Under the pieces are notes generated by a model that was not told the DNA's origin, did not search any database, and saw only the letters and a program-made list of their open reading frames with translations. From positions 1 through 64,000 of the forward strand of contig CAWCJS010000015.1 in the NCBI GenBank assembly GCA_963795795.1: a stretch of 64,000 bases of DNA, given 5' to 3'. The translations under genes and the position numbers were made by a program. Source of the stretch: Palsa-504 sp963795795 (GTDB lineage Bacteria; Actinomycetota; Actinomycetes; Streptosporangiales; Streptosporangiaceae). Shown piece after piece: positions 54,021 to 62,836 of this stretch (its first letter is position 1; each line of letters opens with the position of its first letter).

Positions 54021-55477
54021 GTGTCCTGTGCTCCCTTACCCTCATCCCGCGGGGAGCCCGCGGCCCGGCGGGCACTCGCGGCGGACGCCGAGCCCGGTCG
54101 CTGCCGCTCCACCCACCCTTCCGCGTTGTGCTGCCTGCCGCGGGCGATGCCGAGCGCGCCCGCGGGCACGTCCTCGGTGATCACCGAGCCGGCCGCGGTG
54201 TACGCGCCGTCCCCGATGGTCACCGGGGCGACCAGGACGGTGTCGGTGCCGGTGAACGCGTGCGCACCGACCCGCGTGTGATGCTTGGCCGTGCCGTCGT
54301 AGTTGGCGAAGATCGTGGCGGCGCCGATGTTGGCGTGCTCCCCGATCTCGGCGTCCCCGACGTAGGACAGGTGGGGGACCTTCGCCCCCGCGCCGACCAC
54401 CGCGTTCTTCAGCTCGACGTGACAGCCGATGTGCGCGCCCGGGCCGATCCGGGTTCCCGGCCGCAGGTAGGCGTAGGGACCCACGGTGGCGTCCGGCCCG
54501 ATCTCGGCCCGCACGCACACCGCGTGGCTCACCACGGCGCTGTCCGCCACCGTCGTGTCGCGGAGCTGGCAGGCGGGGCCGATCGTCACGCCCTCGCCGA
54601 TGATCGTGCGGCCCTCGAGCTGCGTGCCCGGCCCGATCTCGGTGTCCCGGCCGATCGTCACGTCCGCGTCGATCCACGTGCTGGCCGGGTCCACGATGGT
54701 CACGCCGGCCCGCATCCAGTGCTCCAGCAGCCGGTCGTTGTAGGCGCGGCGCGCGGCCGCGAGCTGGACCCGGTCGTTCACGCCCTGGATCTCGGCCGGA
54801 TCATCGGCCAGGACCGCACCCGCCCGGTGGCCGTCGCCGCGCATGATCGCGACCACGTCGGTGAGGTACTCCTGGCCCTGGGCGTTCCCGGTCGAGACCC
54901 GCTTGATCGCGTCGGCCAGCGGGGCCCCGTCAAAGGCGTAGCAGCCGGAGTTGATCTCATCGATCCCGCGCTGGGCCGGGGTCGCGTCGGCTTCCTCGAC
55001 GATCTCGGTCAGCGAGCCGTCCCCGCCCCTGACGATCCGCCCGTACCCGGCCGGGTCGCCGGCCCGCGCGGTGAGCACGGTCACGGCGTTTCCCGCCGTC
55101 GCGTGCTCGCGGACGAGGGCGGCGAGGGTCCGGGCCCGGAGCAGGGGCATGTCCGCGTAGGTCACGACCACGATGCCCGGCATGACGCCGAGCGCCTCGG
55201 TCACCATGCGCACCGCGTGACCGGTGCCGAGGAGCCGCTCCTGCACCACCACGCTGATGCCCGGCGCGAGTTCCTCAGCCTCGGCGATGACCTGATCACG
55301 GCCGTGCCCGGCCACGAGGACCAGGCGCTGCGGATCGAGCTCGCCGGCCGCCGCGAGCGCGTGCCCGAGCATGCTGCGACCGCACAGGGGATGCAGCACC
55401 TTCGGGATCCGCGACTTCATCCTGGTGCCCTCGCCCGCGGCGAGGACAATGACGGCGACCGGGCGAGGTTCGCTCAC
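54017..55477 (-). CDS. glmU: bifunctional UDP-N-acetylglucosamine pyrophosphorylase / glucosamine-1-phosphate acetyltransferase
   Basis: A 486-residue protein. The N-terminal nucleotidyltransferase has VIVLAAGEGTRMKSRIPKVLHPLCGRSML, and YADMPLLRARTL. The C-terminal left-handed beta-helix carries the hexapeptide repeats (VTIGRDTEIGPGTQLEGRT and more) with acetyltransferase residues in KNAVVGAGAKVPHLSYVGDAE. It makes UDP-GlcNAc for peptidoglycan. It is the first gene of the glmU-prs pair. Confidence 0.96.
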   Translation of the reverse strand: MSEPRPVAVIVLAAGEGTRMKSRIPKVLHPLCGRSMLGHALAAAGELDPQRLVLVAGHGRDQVIAEAEELAPGISVVVQERLLGTGHAVRMVTEALGVMPGIVVVTYADMPLLRARTLAALVREHATAGNAVTVLTARAGDPAGYGRIVRGGDGSLTEIVEEADATPAQRGIDEINSGCYAFDGAPLADAIKRVSTGNAQGQEYLTDVVAIMRGDGHRAGAVLADDPAEIQGVNDRVQLAAARRAYNDRLLEHWMRAGVTIVDPASTWIDADVTIGRDTEIGPGTQLEGRTIIGEGVTIGPACQLRDTTVADSAVVSHAVCVRAEIGPDATVGPYAYLRPGTRIGPGAHIGCHVELKNAVVGAGAKVPHLSYVGDAEIGEHANIGAATIFANYDGTAKHHTRVGAHAFTGTDTVLVAPVTIGDGAYTAAGSVITEDVPAGALGIARGRQHNAEGWVERQRPGSASAASARRAAGSPRDEGKGAQDT

Positions 55478-55680
55478 GCGGCAAATCTCCTCGGGTAGCG
55501 CTGATATCTGCGGTCCAGGGTCTTAGGGATCGCGCATGGGACGGCGAATGTGTTCACCCATCCCTCACCTGCAGGATACCGTCCGGTCGCCATGATCGGA
55601 TGACCAGTTTGCGACAGCCGGACGGCTCCTCCACCCCAAGCCCGCCCCCTAGCCTATGGCCAGCCGGTGGCCCGCAGAGG

Positions 55681-57552
55681 TCAGCCGGGTTTCTTTCCCC
55701 CCGACTCGGTGACCGGGGCGGACTGTCCGTTGGCTCGCGCGGACCCATTCCCGGCCCCATCGGCCGCCCGACCGGGAACTACCACCTCGCTCGGCTTGGC
55801 GCCACCGCCGGCCGCCGCCGGGGCCACGGCACCGGCCGACAAGGCGACTTCGGCCGGCGGGCGCGGGCCGGTGAGCAGCGAGGCAACCGCGGCCAGTACG
55901 TTCGCCGCGATCGCGAACGCGAAGGCCACCCCGAGGCCGTCGTGGAACGGGTTGGTGATCAGGTGCGGGAAGAACTGGCGCCCGGTGACGTAGGCGGCGT
56001 GCGCGGCGGGCAGGTGCGCGAGTAGCGGGCCGAGCAGCTGCTTAACCGGGTTGTAGCCGAGGAACGCCGCGAACAGGACGCCGATCGGCGGCAGGTGGCT
56101 GAGCGTGTGGGCGGCCGTCGCTGGGATGCCCTGCGCGATCAGGCCGCCGGACAAGGTGGACGGCAGCGAGCTGGACAGCCCGGCCACCATGAGCGAGAAG
56201 AAGATCCCGATGGACAGCACGAAGGCGGTGTTCATGAAGGTCGCGATCATGCCGGCCGCCGCGCCGCGCTGGTGCGCGGGGACGGCGTTCATCATCTCGG
56301 CGCGGTTCGGGGCGACAAACACGCCGGAGCCGAAGCCGTTGAGCACGATGATCAGCGCGAACGCCCAGTAGGAGAAGTTCACGGGGAGGAAGAGCAGCAA
56401 GAGGAAGCTCAGCCCGGTCAGCAGCGCACCGCCCGTGGTGAACGCCTTGGCCCCGTACCGGTCGGATAGGACGCCGGACAGCGGCGCGGAGACCAGGAAC
56501 CCGAGCGTCAGCGGGACCAGGTAGATGCCCGCCCAGAGCGGGGTCTGGCTGAAGCTGTACCCGTGCAGCGGCAGCCAGATGCCCTGCAGCCAGATGATCA
56601 GCATGAACTGCATGCCGCCGCGTCCCAGCGCCATCAGCAGGCTCGCGATGTTGCCCGCGGCGAAGGCCCGGATCTTAAACAGCGACAGCCGGAACAGCGG
56701 CTCGGGGACCCTCGTCTCTACGTAGCCAAAGAGGAACAGGGCCGCCAGCCCGCCGAACATCGCGCCTAGCACCCACGGGTTGGTCCAGCCCATCGGGTGC
56801 CCGCCGTAGGGCAGCAGGCCGTAGGTGATGCCGACCAGGATCGCGATCAGCCCGGCGGCGAACAAGATATTGCCCCACCAGTCGATCCGCGCCGGGCGGC
56901 GCGTGCCGATGTCCTTCAGCATGAAGTACGCCCACACCGTGGCGAACGCCCCGATCGGCGCGGAGACCAGGAACACGTAGTGCCAGTTGATCGGGCCGAG
57001 CACGCCGCCGAGAATCAGTCCGATGAACGAGCCCCCGATGGCCGCGATCGAGTTCATGCCCAGCGCGGTGCCGCGCTGGTTGGCCGGGAACGCGTCGGTG
57101 AGGATCGCGGTGGAGTTGGCGAACAGGAACGCGCCGCCGATGCCCTGCACGATCCGCCAGATGATGAGCCACAGGGCGCCGGCGGTGCCATGCATCCAGG
57201 TAACGGCCAGGAAGATCGAGGCCACGCTGAAGATCGCGAACCCCATGTTGTACATCCGCACCCGGCCGAACATGTCACCCAAGCGGCCGAACGACACCAC
57301 CAGCACCGCGGACACCACGAGGAATCCCATGAACATCCAGAGCAGGTAACTGGTGTTGCTCGGGCTCAGCGGGTTCAGCCCGATACCCCGGAAGATGTCC
57401 GGCAGCGCGATCAGCACGATGGACTGGTTGATGGTGACCATCAGCACGCCCAGCGTGGTGTTAGACAGTGCGATCCACTTGTAGCGCGGCCCCACCGCCA
57501 CGCCGCCGGCGTTGCCCGCCGGTGCGCCCGTCACGCCGGAGTTGGCCGTCAT
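55681..57552 (-). CDS. MFS drug-efflux transporter, DHA2 (14-helix) type
   Basis: A 623-residue transporter. Fourteen hydrophobic helices are readable. Motif A is VVSFGRLGDMFGRVRMYNMG, and motif C-like GGSFIGLILGGVLGPINWHYVF lies in helix 5. A hydrophilic Ala/Gly-rich tail of about 60 residues ends the protein. DHA2 proteins export cationic drugs or dyes by proton antiport. The substrate is not predictable. No adjacent TetR gene is present. Confidence 0.9.
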   Translation of the reverse strand: MTANSGVTGAPAGNAGGVAVGPRYKWIALSNTTLGVLMVTINQSIVLIALPDIFRGIGLNPLSPSNTSYLLWMFMGFLVVSAVLVVSFGRLGDMFGRVRMYNMGFAIFSVASIFLAVTWMHGTAGALWLIIWRIVQGIGGAFLFANSTAILTDAFPANQRGTALGMNSIAAIGGSFIGLILGGVLGPINWHYVFLVSAPIGAFATVWAYFMLKDIGTRRPARIDWWGNILFAAGLIAILVGITYGLLPYGGHPMGWTNPWVLGAMFGGLAALFLFGYVETRVPEPLFRLSLFKIRAFAAGNIASLLMALGRGGMQFMLIIWLQGIWLPLHGYSFSQTPLWAGIYLVPLTLGFLVSAPLSGVLSDRYGAKAFTTGGALLTGLSFLLLLFLPVNFSYWAFALIIVLNGFGSGVFVAPNRAEMMNAVPAHQRGAAAGMIATFMNTAFVLSIGIFFSLMVAGLSSSLPSTLSGGLIAQGIPATAAHTLSHLPPIGVLFAAFLGYNPVKQLLGPLLAHLPAAHAAYVTGRQFFPHLITNPFHDGLGVAFAFAIAANVLAAVASLLTGPRPPAEVALSAGAVAPAAAGGGAKPSEVVVPGRAADGAGNGSARANGQSAPVTESGGKKPG

Positions 57553-57728
57553 AGCCGGTAAGCCCCCAGAAGGTGCGATTCAGGACAACCAGATAACTTG
57601 CTTGGCATCAACTAACTAATTATAAACCCGCTCCCCGAACGGCCGGCAGGGTTCCCGCCTCCTGCCATACTGCCGCGAACCGGCTACTGGACGCCAGCCG
57701 AGCCCGGAAATGTCGGTGCCTCGCGCTA

Positions 57729-57740
57729 ATATTCGAATAT
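57729..57740. promoter_or_regulatory. 12-bp palindrome overlapping the start codon of the HTH gene
   Basis: ATATTCGAATAT overlaps ATG 57739. An AT-rich palindrome at this location in a GC-rich genome is a natural autoregulatory operator for the HTH protein it precedes. Confidence 0.45.
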
Positions 57741-58461
57741 GCGTACTCCACAAGAACTTGACCGCCTCCGGGAACAGGCGGTCCAACTGCGCCGACAGGG
57801 CAAATCCCACCGCCAGATCAAGGAAGCCCTCGGGTTCATCAGCAACAGCACGCTCAACCAGTTCCTCCGCGACGAGCCGCTGCCTTCAGAACGGGCCGGG
57901 CCACGCTACGCAGAATCGAGGCGGCGGGCCGCTGAGGGTGTCCGGCGCTACTGGGCCGCTGAGCATCCGATCCGGGAGGCCGCCCGAGCGGCGATCAGCG
58001 CTGCTGCGGCGGCCCAGATCGGGGAGCTGACCGACCGCGAGATCATCCTCGCCGGCGCGATCGCCTACTGGTGCGAAGGGGCAAAGAGCAAGCCGTACCG
58101 TATCGACGAGCAAGTCCGCTTTGTCAACAGCGACCCTGCCCTGATCAAGCTCTTCCTCAAGTTCCTCGACAAGGCCGAGGTATCGCGACAGCGCCTCCGC
58201 TACCGCATACTGATCCACGAATCCGCCGACGTAGAGGCCGCGACCCGGTACTGGGCCAGCGTGACGGCAGTGGCGCCGGATCAGTTCGCGCGGCCCGTCA
58301 TCAAACGCCACGTACCGCGGACATCGGAGCCCCGCGACAACACGGATTACCACGGCTGCCTGCAGGTCTCCGTCGCCAAGAGCAGCGGTCTGTATCGCGA
58401 CATCAGCGGCTGGGCGCATGGCGTCATGAACGCCCAACGACTGAATCCGGGGTCAGGGTGA
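57739..58461 (+). CDS. HTH plus LAGLIDADG-like protein, copy 1
   Basis: A 240-residue protein. Residues 5-48 form a homeodomain-like HTH (LREQAVQLRRQGKSHRQIKE then ALGFISNSTLNQFL). A basic linker with RRYWAAEHP follows. The C-terminal domain (about 95-235) starts with EIILAGAIAYWCEGAKSKPY, which resembles a LAGLIDADG motif with Glu before Gly. It continues QVRFVNSDPALIKLFLKFLD and then LRYRILIHESADVEAATRYW. Single-motif LAGLIDADG proteins act as dimers. The protein may be a DNA endonuclease, or a regulator derived from one as in WhiA. The next gene is a paralogue that overlaps by 4 nt. Confidence 0.65.
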   Translation: MRTPQELDRLREQAVQLRRQGKSHRQIKEALGFISNSTLNQFLRDEPLPSERAGPRYAESRRRAAEGVRRYWAAEHPIREAARAAISAAAAAQIGELTDREIILAGAIAYWCEGAKSKPYRIDEQVRFVNSDPALIKLFLKFLDKAEVSRQRLRYRILIHESADVEAATRYWASVTAVAPDQFARPVIKRHVPRTSEPRDNTDYHGCLQVSVAKSSGLYRDISGWAHGVMNAQRLNPGSG

Positions 58462-59321
58462 GACCGATTCGAGACTCCGGGCAGCTGCGTGAGCAAGCGG
58501 TAGCGCTGCGCCGTGCGGGCAAGTCCGTCCGTCAGATCAAGCAAATCCTGGGCCCGATCGGCAACAGGACTCTTCACGATGTGCTGAGGGGAGAACCGCC
58601 ACCTGAGTGGACCCGTCGGCCCAACGCTAAGGATGCGCTTCGCACCAAAGCCCGGGAGCTACGCCTGCAGGGCCTGGACTACGAAGAGATCGTCGCACAG
58701 CTCAGCGTCTCAAAGAGTTCGGTCTCGCTCTGGGTTCGAGATCTCCCGAGGCCGCCCAGGGTCACTCCAGAACGATGCGCCGCGCGCACGTCAGAACGGA
58801 TGCGTCGATACTGGGCTACCGAGCGTCCTGTCCGCGCCGCGAGGCACTCTGTGGCCAGTGCCGCAGCCAGCGCCGCGGCCGCCGCCAGCATCGGCGGCCT
58901 GACCGACCGCGAGATCCTTATCGCTGGCGCCGTCGCCTACCGGTGCGAGGGTGCCAGAAACAAGCCGCACAGACGAGTCGACCGGGTCACCTTCGCGAAC
59001 AGCGACCCAGAACTCATTTCGTTCTTCCTGCTCTTCCTGGACACTGCCGGGATCCCGCGCTCCGATCTGGCGTTCCAGCTGCAAATCCACGAGACCGCCG
59101 ACGTGGAATCGGCCAAGCGATTCTGGCGCACACTAACCGGGGCGCAACCCGAGCAGTTCCGCAAGGTCTCCGTGAAGCGCCACAACCCTCTCACCACGCG
59201 GAAGAACACTGGCGACAGCTACCACGGCTGCCTGCGCATAGATGTCATGCAAAGCTGTGAACTCTACAGGAGGACCGAGGGCTGGGCCTCCGCAGCGACC
59301 ACAGTTTCGGCACTGGACTAG
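58458..59321 (+). CDS. HTH plus LAGLIDADG-like protein, copy 2, with a second HTH
   Basis: A 287-residue protein from GTG 58458, overlapping copy 1 by 4 nt. The N-terminal HTH (LREQAVALRRAGKSVRQIKQ, ILGPIGNRTLHDVL) matches copy 1 closely. A second HTH (LRTKARELRLQGLDYEEIVA, QLSVSKSSVSLWVRDL; about 52-90) is extra. The RRYWATERP linker and the C-terminal domain EILIAGAVAYRCEGARNKPH, VTFANSDPELISFFLLFLD and QLQIHETADVESAKRFWRTL follow. It ends 70 bases before the tRNA-Gln gene, which is on the other strand. Coupled paralogues suggest a heterodimer. No function can be assigned with confidence. Confidence 0.65.
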   Translation: MRPIRDSGQLREQAVALRRAGKSVRQIKQILGPIGNRTLHDVLRGEPPPEWTRRPNAKDALRTKARELRLQGLDYEEIVAQLSVSKSSVSLWVRDLPRPPRVTPERCAARTSERMRRYWATERPVRAARHSVASAAASAAAAASIGGLTDREILIAGAVAYRCEGARNKPHRRVDRVTFANSDPELISFFLLFLDTAGIPRSDLAFQLQIHETADVESAKRFWRTLTGAQPEQFRKVSVKRHNPLTTRKNTGDSYHGCLRIDVMQSCELYRRTEGWASAATTVSALD

Positions 59322-59391
59322 ACCAGAACCAGTGCCGCCCTAGCGCCAGCCATACGAAGCGACTTCCGGAGAAGTAGCTCCCTGGGAAGTG

Positions 59392-59462
59392 CTCCCGGGG
59401 AAGGATTCGAACCTCCGTTGAGCGGACCAAAACCGCTAGTCCTGCCGTTGGACGACCCGGGA
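59392..59462 (-). tRNA. tRNA-Gln (TTG)
   Basis: On the minus strand the acceptor TCCCGGG (59462-59456) pairs with CCCGGGA (59399-59393). D-stem GTCC/GGAC, anticodon arm AGCGG-TTTTGGT-CCGCT giving anticodon TTG, and T-arm GGAGG-TTCGAAT-CCTTC are all present. Length is 71 nt including a G discriminator, without encoded CCA. Confidence 0.92.
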
Positions 59463-59795
59463 TTGCGCGAACACTTACTCTACCGGTTCGCCGGGTGCTG
59501 GCGGTGGGGCTGCGATTCTTGCGTCGGATGCTGAAGCGGTCAGCGTGGGCGTTTGGGAACAGGGCCGCCGGGCAGTCAAGCTGGGGCCGAAGCCATCAGC
59601 CAACCGTAGCCAGACCGACACGTCCTGCTTATCGTCTCGCATATTGAGACGCCAAGAGCGGGCTCGCACACGAAATTCATGCGTCTATTTGCAGAAATTT
59701 ACCTGGCGAGGGTTGCCTAACTTACGGTTTCGTAGGCTACGGTTACGTAAGCGTACAAGCGCTCCTGTCCGTTAGGCCCGAACCAGGGGAGCACG
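59463..59795. other. intergenic region before the desaturase
   Basis: No supported gene; a small open frame at 59545-59775 has no ribosome site and an unnatural composition. The region is less GC-rich than its surroundings near 59630-59710. It holds the desaturase promoter and the operator at 59721-59751. Confidence 0.5.
59721..59751. promoter_or_regulatory. 31-bp palindromic operator of the desaturase gene
   Basis: The outer arms CTTACG (59721) and CGTAAG (ending 59751) and the inner arms CGTAG-G-CTACG form one symmetrical site with ACGNNNNCGT half-sites. It lies 45 bases before the desaturase start. It is the likely binding site of the TetR regulator encoded two genes on (60832), which would bind as two dimers. 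Confidence 0.65.
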
Positions 59796-60824
59796 ATGAC
59801 CACTTCTACCGACACCGTCAATGTGACCACCGAGCCGCGTGGCGCCAGGCCGGATTTCGAGGACGAGCAGAGCTCGACGTTCCAGCGGTTCCTGGTCGGC
59901 CTGTTCGTCGCCATCCCGATGGTGGCCCTGGTGGCCGCCATCCCGCTGCTGTGGGGCTGGGGCCTGGGCTGGCACGACGTGGTCATAGCGCTCGTCTTCT
60001 ACTGGGTGTCGGGACCCGGCGTCACGGTCGGCTACCACAGGTACTTCACCCACGGGTCGTTCAAGGCGAAGACCGGGCTGCGGGTGGCGCTGGCCATCGC
60101 GGGCAGCCTGGCCATCGAGGGACCGGTCATTACCTGGGTGTCCGACCACCGCCGGCACCACAAGTACAGCGACCGGGAGGGCGACCCGCACTCGCCGTGG
60201 CGGTACGGGGACGACTGGAAGGCGCTGTCCAAGGGCCTGGTGTACGCGCACATCGGCTGGCTGTTCGACCCGAACAAGACCTCGCAGGAGAAGTTCTCTC
60301 CCGACCTGCTGGCCGACCGCCGGATCCGCCGGGTCGACCGCTTGTTCCCCGCGCTCGTCGCGGTCTCGCTGCTGCTCCCCGCCCTGATCGGCGGGCTGTG
60401 GGGGATGTCCATCCACGGCGCACTGACCGCCTTCTTCTGGGCCAGCCTGGTCCGCGTCGCGCTCCTGCACCACGTCACCTGGTCGATCAACTCCATCTGC
60501 CACACCTTCGGCAACACGGAGTTCGAGGTACGCGACAAGTCGCGTAACGTCTCGTGGCTGGCCATCGCGTCGTTCGGCGAATCCTGGCACAACCTGCATC
60601 ACGCCGACCCGACGTGCGCGCGGCACGGGGCGCTGAAGGGGCAACTAGACCCGAGCGCACGCATCATCTGGGCGCTGGAGAAGCTGGGCTGGGCCTACGA
60701 CGTACGCTGGCCGGATGAGGAGCGGCTGACGGCCAAGCGCCCCGCCACCGCGACGCGGAAACTCGGCTCGATGACCCGGCGCGCCGGCCGGGCTCGTGGC
60801 GCGGTGTCCGCGTTGCCGCAATGA
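59796..60824 (+). CDS. acyl-CoA (delta-9) desaturase
   Basis: A 342-residue membrane di-iron desaturase. The three histidine boxes are HRYFTH (81-86), HRRHH (118-122) and HNLHH (265-269). Hydrophobic helices occur at about 32-70, 95-113 and 183-225. It inserts the first double bond in acyl-CoA chains with O2 and an electron donor, setting membrane fluidity. The palindromic operator and the TetR gene 7 bases downstream indicate control by fatty-acyl supply. Confidence 0.92.
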   Translation: MTTSTDTVNVTTEPRGARPDFEDEQSSTFQRFLVGLFVAIPMVALVAAIPLLWGWGLGWHDVVIALVFYWVSGPGVTVGYHRYFTHGSFKAKTGLRVALAIAGSLAIEGPVITWVSDHRRHHKYSDREGDPHSPWRYGDDWKALSKGLVYAHIGWLFDPNKTSQEKFSPDLLADRRIRRVDRLFPALVAVSLLLPALIGGLWGMSIHGALTAFFWASLVRVALLHHVTWSINSICHTFGNTEFEVRDKSRNVSWLAIASFGESWHNLHHADPTCARHGALKGQLDPSARIIWALEKLGWAYDVRWPDEERLTAKRPATATRKLGSMTRRAGRARGAVSALPQ

Positions 60825-60831
60825 TGAACAC

Positions 60832-61464
60832 GTGACTGCCCCCGCCCAAAGATCCGGCCGCCAGCGGATGACAGGGCAGGAACGGCGGCAGCAGCTTCTG
60901 GATATCGGGCGTCGGCTATTCGCCGAGCGCGGGTTCGAGGGAACCTCGATCGAGGAGGTCGCCGCCCAGGCCGGCGTGTCCAAGCCCGTGGTCTACGAGC
61001 ATTTCGGCGGCAAGGAAGGGCTCTACGCGGTCGTGGTCGACCGGGAAGTAGAGCGCCTGCTGACCATGGCCACGGCGCTCCTGGGCGGCGACCACACCAG
61101 GGACAAGTTCGAGGCCGCGACGGTCGGCTTGCTCAGGTACATCGAAGACAACGCCGACGGATTCCGGATCCTGGTCAGGGACTCCAATCCCGGTTCGACC
61201 ACCGGAACCTACGGCACGCTGCTGAGCGACATCGCCGGCCAGGTGGAGTACATCCTGGCCGACTTCCTCGCCTCGCGCGGGCACGACCCCAAGCTCGCCC
61301 CGCTGTACGCCCAGATGCTCGTCGGCATGGTCGCGTTCACCGGGCAGTGGTGGCTGGACGCGCGCAAGCCGAAGCTGGAAGAGGTCGCCGCCAACCTGAT
61401 CGACCTGGCCTGGAACGGCCTGTCCCACCTAGACGCGAACGGCAACAAGTCGCCCAAGCGGTAA
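60832..61464 (+). CDS. TetR-family regulator of the desaturase
   Basis: A 210-residue protein from GTG 60832 (7 bases after the desaturase stop). The N-terminal HTH is QERRQQLLDIGRRLFAERGF, EGTSIEEVAAQAGVSKPVVY, EHFGGKEGLYAVV. The C-terminal ligand domain is of the TetR_C type found in lipid-sensing regulators (VGLLRYIEDNADGFRILVRD). It is transcribed with the desaturase and probably represses it at the 59721 palindrome. Confidence 0.88.
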   Translation: MTAPAQRSGRQRMTGQERRQQLLDIGRRLFAERGFEGTSIEEVAAQAGVSKPVVYEHFGGKEGLYAVVVDREVERLLTMATALLGGDHTRDKFEAATVGLLRYIEDNADGFRILVRDSNPGSTTGTYGTLLSDIAGQVEYILADFLASRGHDPKLAPLYAQMLVGMVAFTGQWWLDARKPKLEEVAANLIDLAWNGLSHLDANGNKSPKR

Positions 61465-61471
61465 TGCTCGT

Positions 61472-61563
61472 GAGCCAAAGGGCCGCGGCGGCCACGGGAC
61501 TGAGGAGCTCTCCTCGCGAGCCAAAGGGCCGCGGCGGCGTCTGGACTGAGGAGCGACGCAGGA
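61472..61563. repeat. two imperfect 46-bp tandem repeats
   Basis: The block GAGCCAAAGGGCCGCGGCGG occurs at 61472 and 61518. GGACTGAGGAGC occurs at 61497 and 61543, both with a 46-base period. It lies between the convergent TetR and rhodanese genes and continues into GAGCGACGCAGGAGCGACGAG-like text. Confidence 0.8.
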
Positions 61564-61578
61564 GCGACGAGGGAAGGA

Positions 61579-61595
61579 GCCGCCTTTAAGGCGGC
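61579..61595. terminator. 17-bp palindrome at the end of the rhodanese gene
   Basis: GCCGCCTT-T-AAGGCGGC spans the rhodanese TAA (61586-61588). It can act as terminator for the convergent TetR and rhodanese transcripts. Confidence 0.6.
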
Positions 61596-62062
61596 CCGGA
61601 GGCGAGCGAGAGCAGCACAGCCGAGGCGGCGCCTGGGGCCAGCGTGACCGTGCCTGCACCGCCAGGCGCCGACGGCAGCCCCGCGGCCGTCCACGCGTTG
61701 AACCCGCCGATCAGGTCGGTGGCCCGGTACAGGCCCAGGTCAAGCAGGGCCGCGGCGGCCAGGCTGGAGGTGTAGGCGTCCTCGCAGAAGATGATGATCC
61801 GGTGGTCGTAGCCGGTGACCCACGGGAGCCGGGCCTCGCAGCACGGGTCGAGGCGCCACTCCAGGTGGTTGCGCTCGACGATGACCGAACCCGGTATCTC
61901 TCCGTGCACCGCGCGCTGCGCGGCCGGCCTGATATCGATGAGCACCGCTCCCCCGGCTACCTCACGGAACGCCTCGTCCGGCGCCAGCCGCACCAGCCGC
62001 GCGCGGGCGGCCGCCAGGATCTCGTCGATCGTGTGAGATCCCGGCGGCCTCCGCGTCACCAT
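61586..62062 (-). CDS. rhodanese-domain protein
   Basis: A 158-residue single-domain sulfurtransferase-like protein from ATG 62062, which overlaps the last codon of the dioxygenase gene. CH2A-type motif AVLIDIRPAAQRAVHGEIPG; putative active Cys93 in IIIFCEDAYTSSLAAAALLD; end motif LIGGFNAWTAAGLP. The active loop has no Arg where classical thiosulfate transferases do, so substrate may differ. It is co-transcribed with cysteine dioxygenase and probably handles the sulfur released from cysteine oxidation. Confidence 0.88.
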   Translation of the reverse strand: MVTRRPPGSHTIDEILAAARARLVRLAPDEAFREVAGGAVLIDIRPAAQRAVHGEIPGSVIVERNHLEWRLDPCCEARLPWVTGYDHRIIIFCEDAYTSSLAAAALLDLGLYRATDLIGGFNAWTAAGLPSAPGGAGTVTLAPGAASAVLLSLASGPP

Positions 62063-62568
62063 GCGGCGGCGCCCTCGGTGTCCAGCTTGACCAGCCCGCC
62101 CGGCGTGAGCTCGTAGCGGGTCATCGTGGTCAGCGGGGGTGAGTAGGCGTGCACGCTGACCGCCACCGCCGAGGCGGCGGCGTTGCGCACGTCGTGAATG
62201 TAGCCGGGTCCGAACGAGCGTGATCCGCCCGCCCCGACCGGCTTGGCCACTACTCGTCCCGTCGCCGCACGCACGGCGACGTGGCGCTCCATCAGGGTGC
62301 CCCAGACCACCGCGAACGCCCCGGTTACCTCGCCGTGGTCGTGGAAACCGGTGGCCTGCCCGGGCAGCCAGCTGATGACCCATACGTCGTGGCTGTCGTC
62401 GAGGTGGATCCGCTCGTACCAGCGGCCTGCGGCATTCAGCCTGACCCGGGCGAGCCATTCCACGGGGTTCGCCGCCAGGCGTAGCGCCAGGTCGGCTAGC
62501 TGCCGGGCCCCGAGTAGCCGGCCAGGCTGCACGCTGGCGGGTGAGTCTGGCCGGATGGTGGTGCTCAT
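62056..62568 (-). CDS. cysteine dioxygenase type I
   Basis: A 170-residue cupin. The iron ligands are His76 and His78 (GFHDHGEVTGAFAV) and His125 (GPGYIHDVRNA). WYERIHLDDSHDVWVISWLPG precedes them. It oxidises cysteine to cysteine sulfinate with O2. ATG 62568 follows GAGGAGAG. It is translationally coupled to the rhodanese gene. The 280-base upstream region has repeated GGAC/CCGG text and an inverted repeat at 62837. Confidence 0.9.
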   Translation of the reverse strand: MSTTIRPDSPASVQPGRLLGARQLADLALRLAANPVEWLARVRLNAAGRWYERIHLDDSHDVWVISWLPGQATGFHDHGEVTGAFAVVWGTLMERHVAVRAATGRVVAKPVGAGGSRSFGPGYIHDVRNAAASAVAVSVHAYSPPLTTMTRYELTPGGLVKLDTEGAAAW

Positions 62569-62836
62569 TTCGTTTCTCTCCTCACGTCTAAAAGACTGGC
62601 TGCGGGAATAGCCAGTGGGAACTGAGTGGTCTAAGTGACCAGACGGGCTGGGACCAGAACGGCGGGGGCTGGACCGACTGGATGGCCGGACGGGCCTGAC
62701 CGGTCAGAGCGAGACGACCGGACCCCGCTGGCCGCGACGGACCAGCGGACAGGCGCCGGCGAGAACGCCGAGAACGCACTGACGGCAGGGCACCGAAAGG
62801 GAGGGCAAGCCACGGCGCATGCCGCGATCCTGCCAG

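Noticed and set aside
59545..59775. Small open frame upstream of the desaturase
   Set aside because: It covers the desaturase operator, has no ribosome site and a low-complexity basic composition.
61586..62458. A 290-residue rhodanese protein starting at 62458
   Set aside because: The first 130 residues are an out-of-frame reading of cysteine dioxygenase. ATG 62062, overlapping the dioxygenase stop, gives a normal-length rhodanese.
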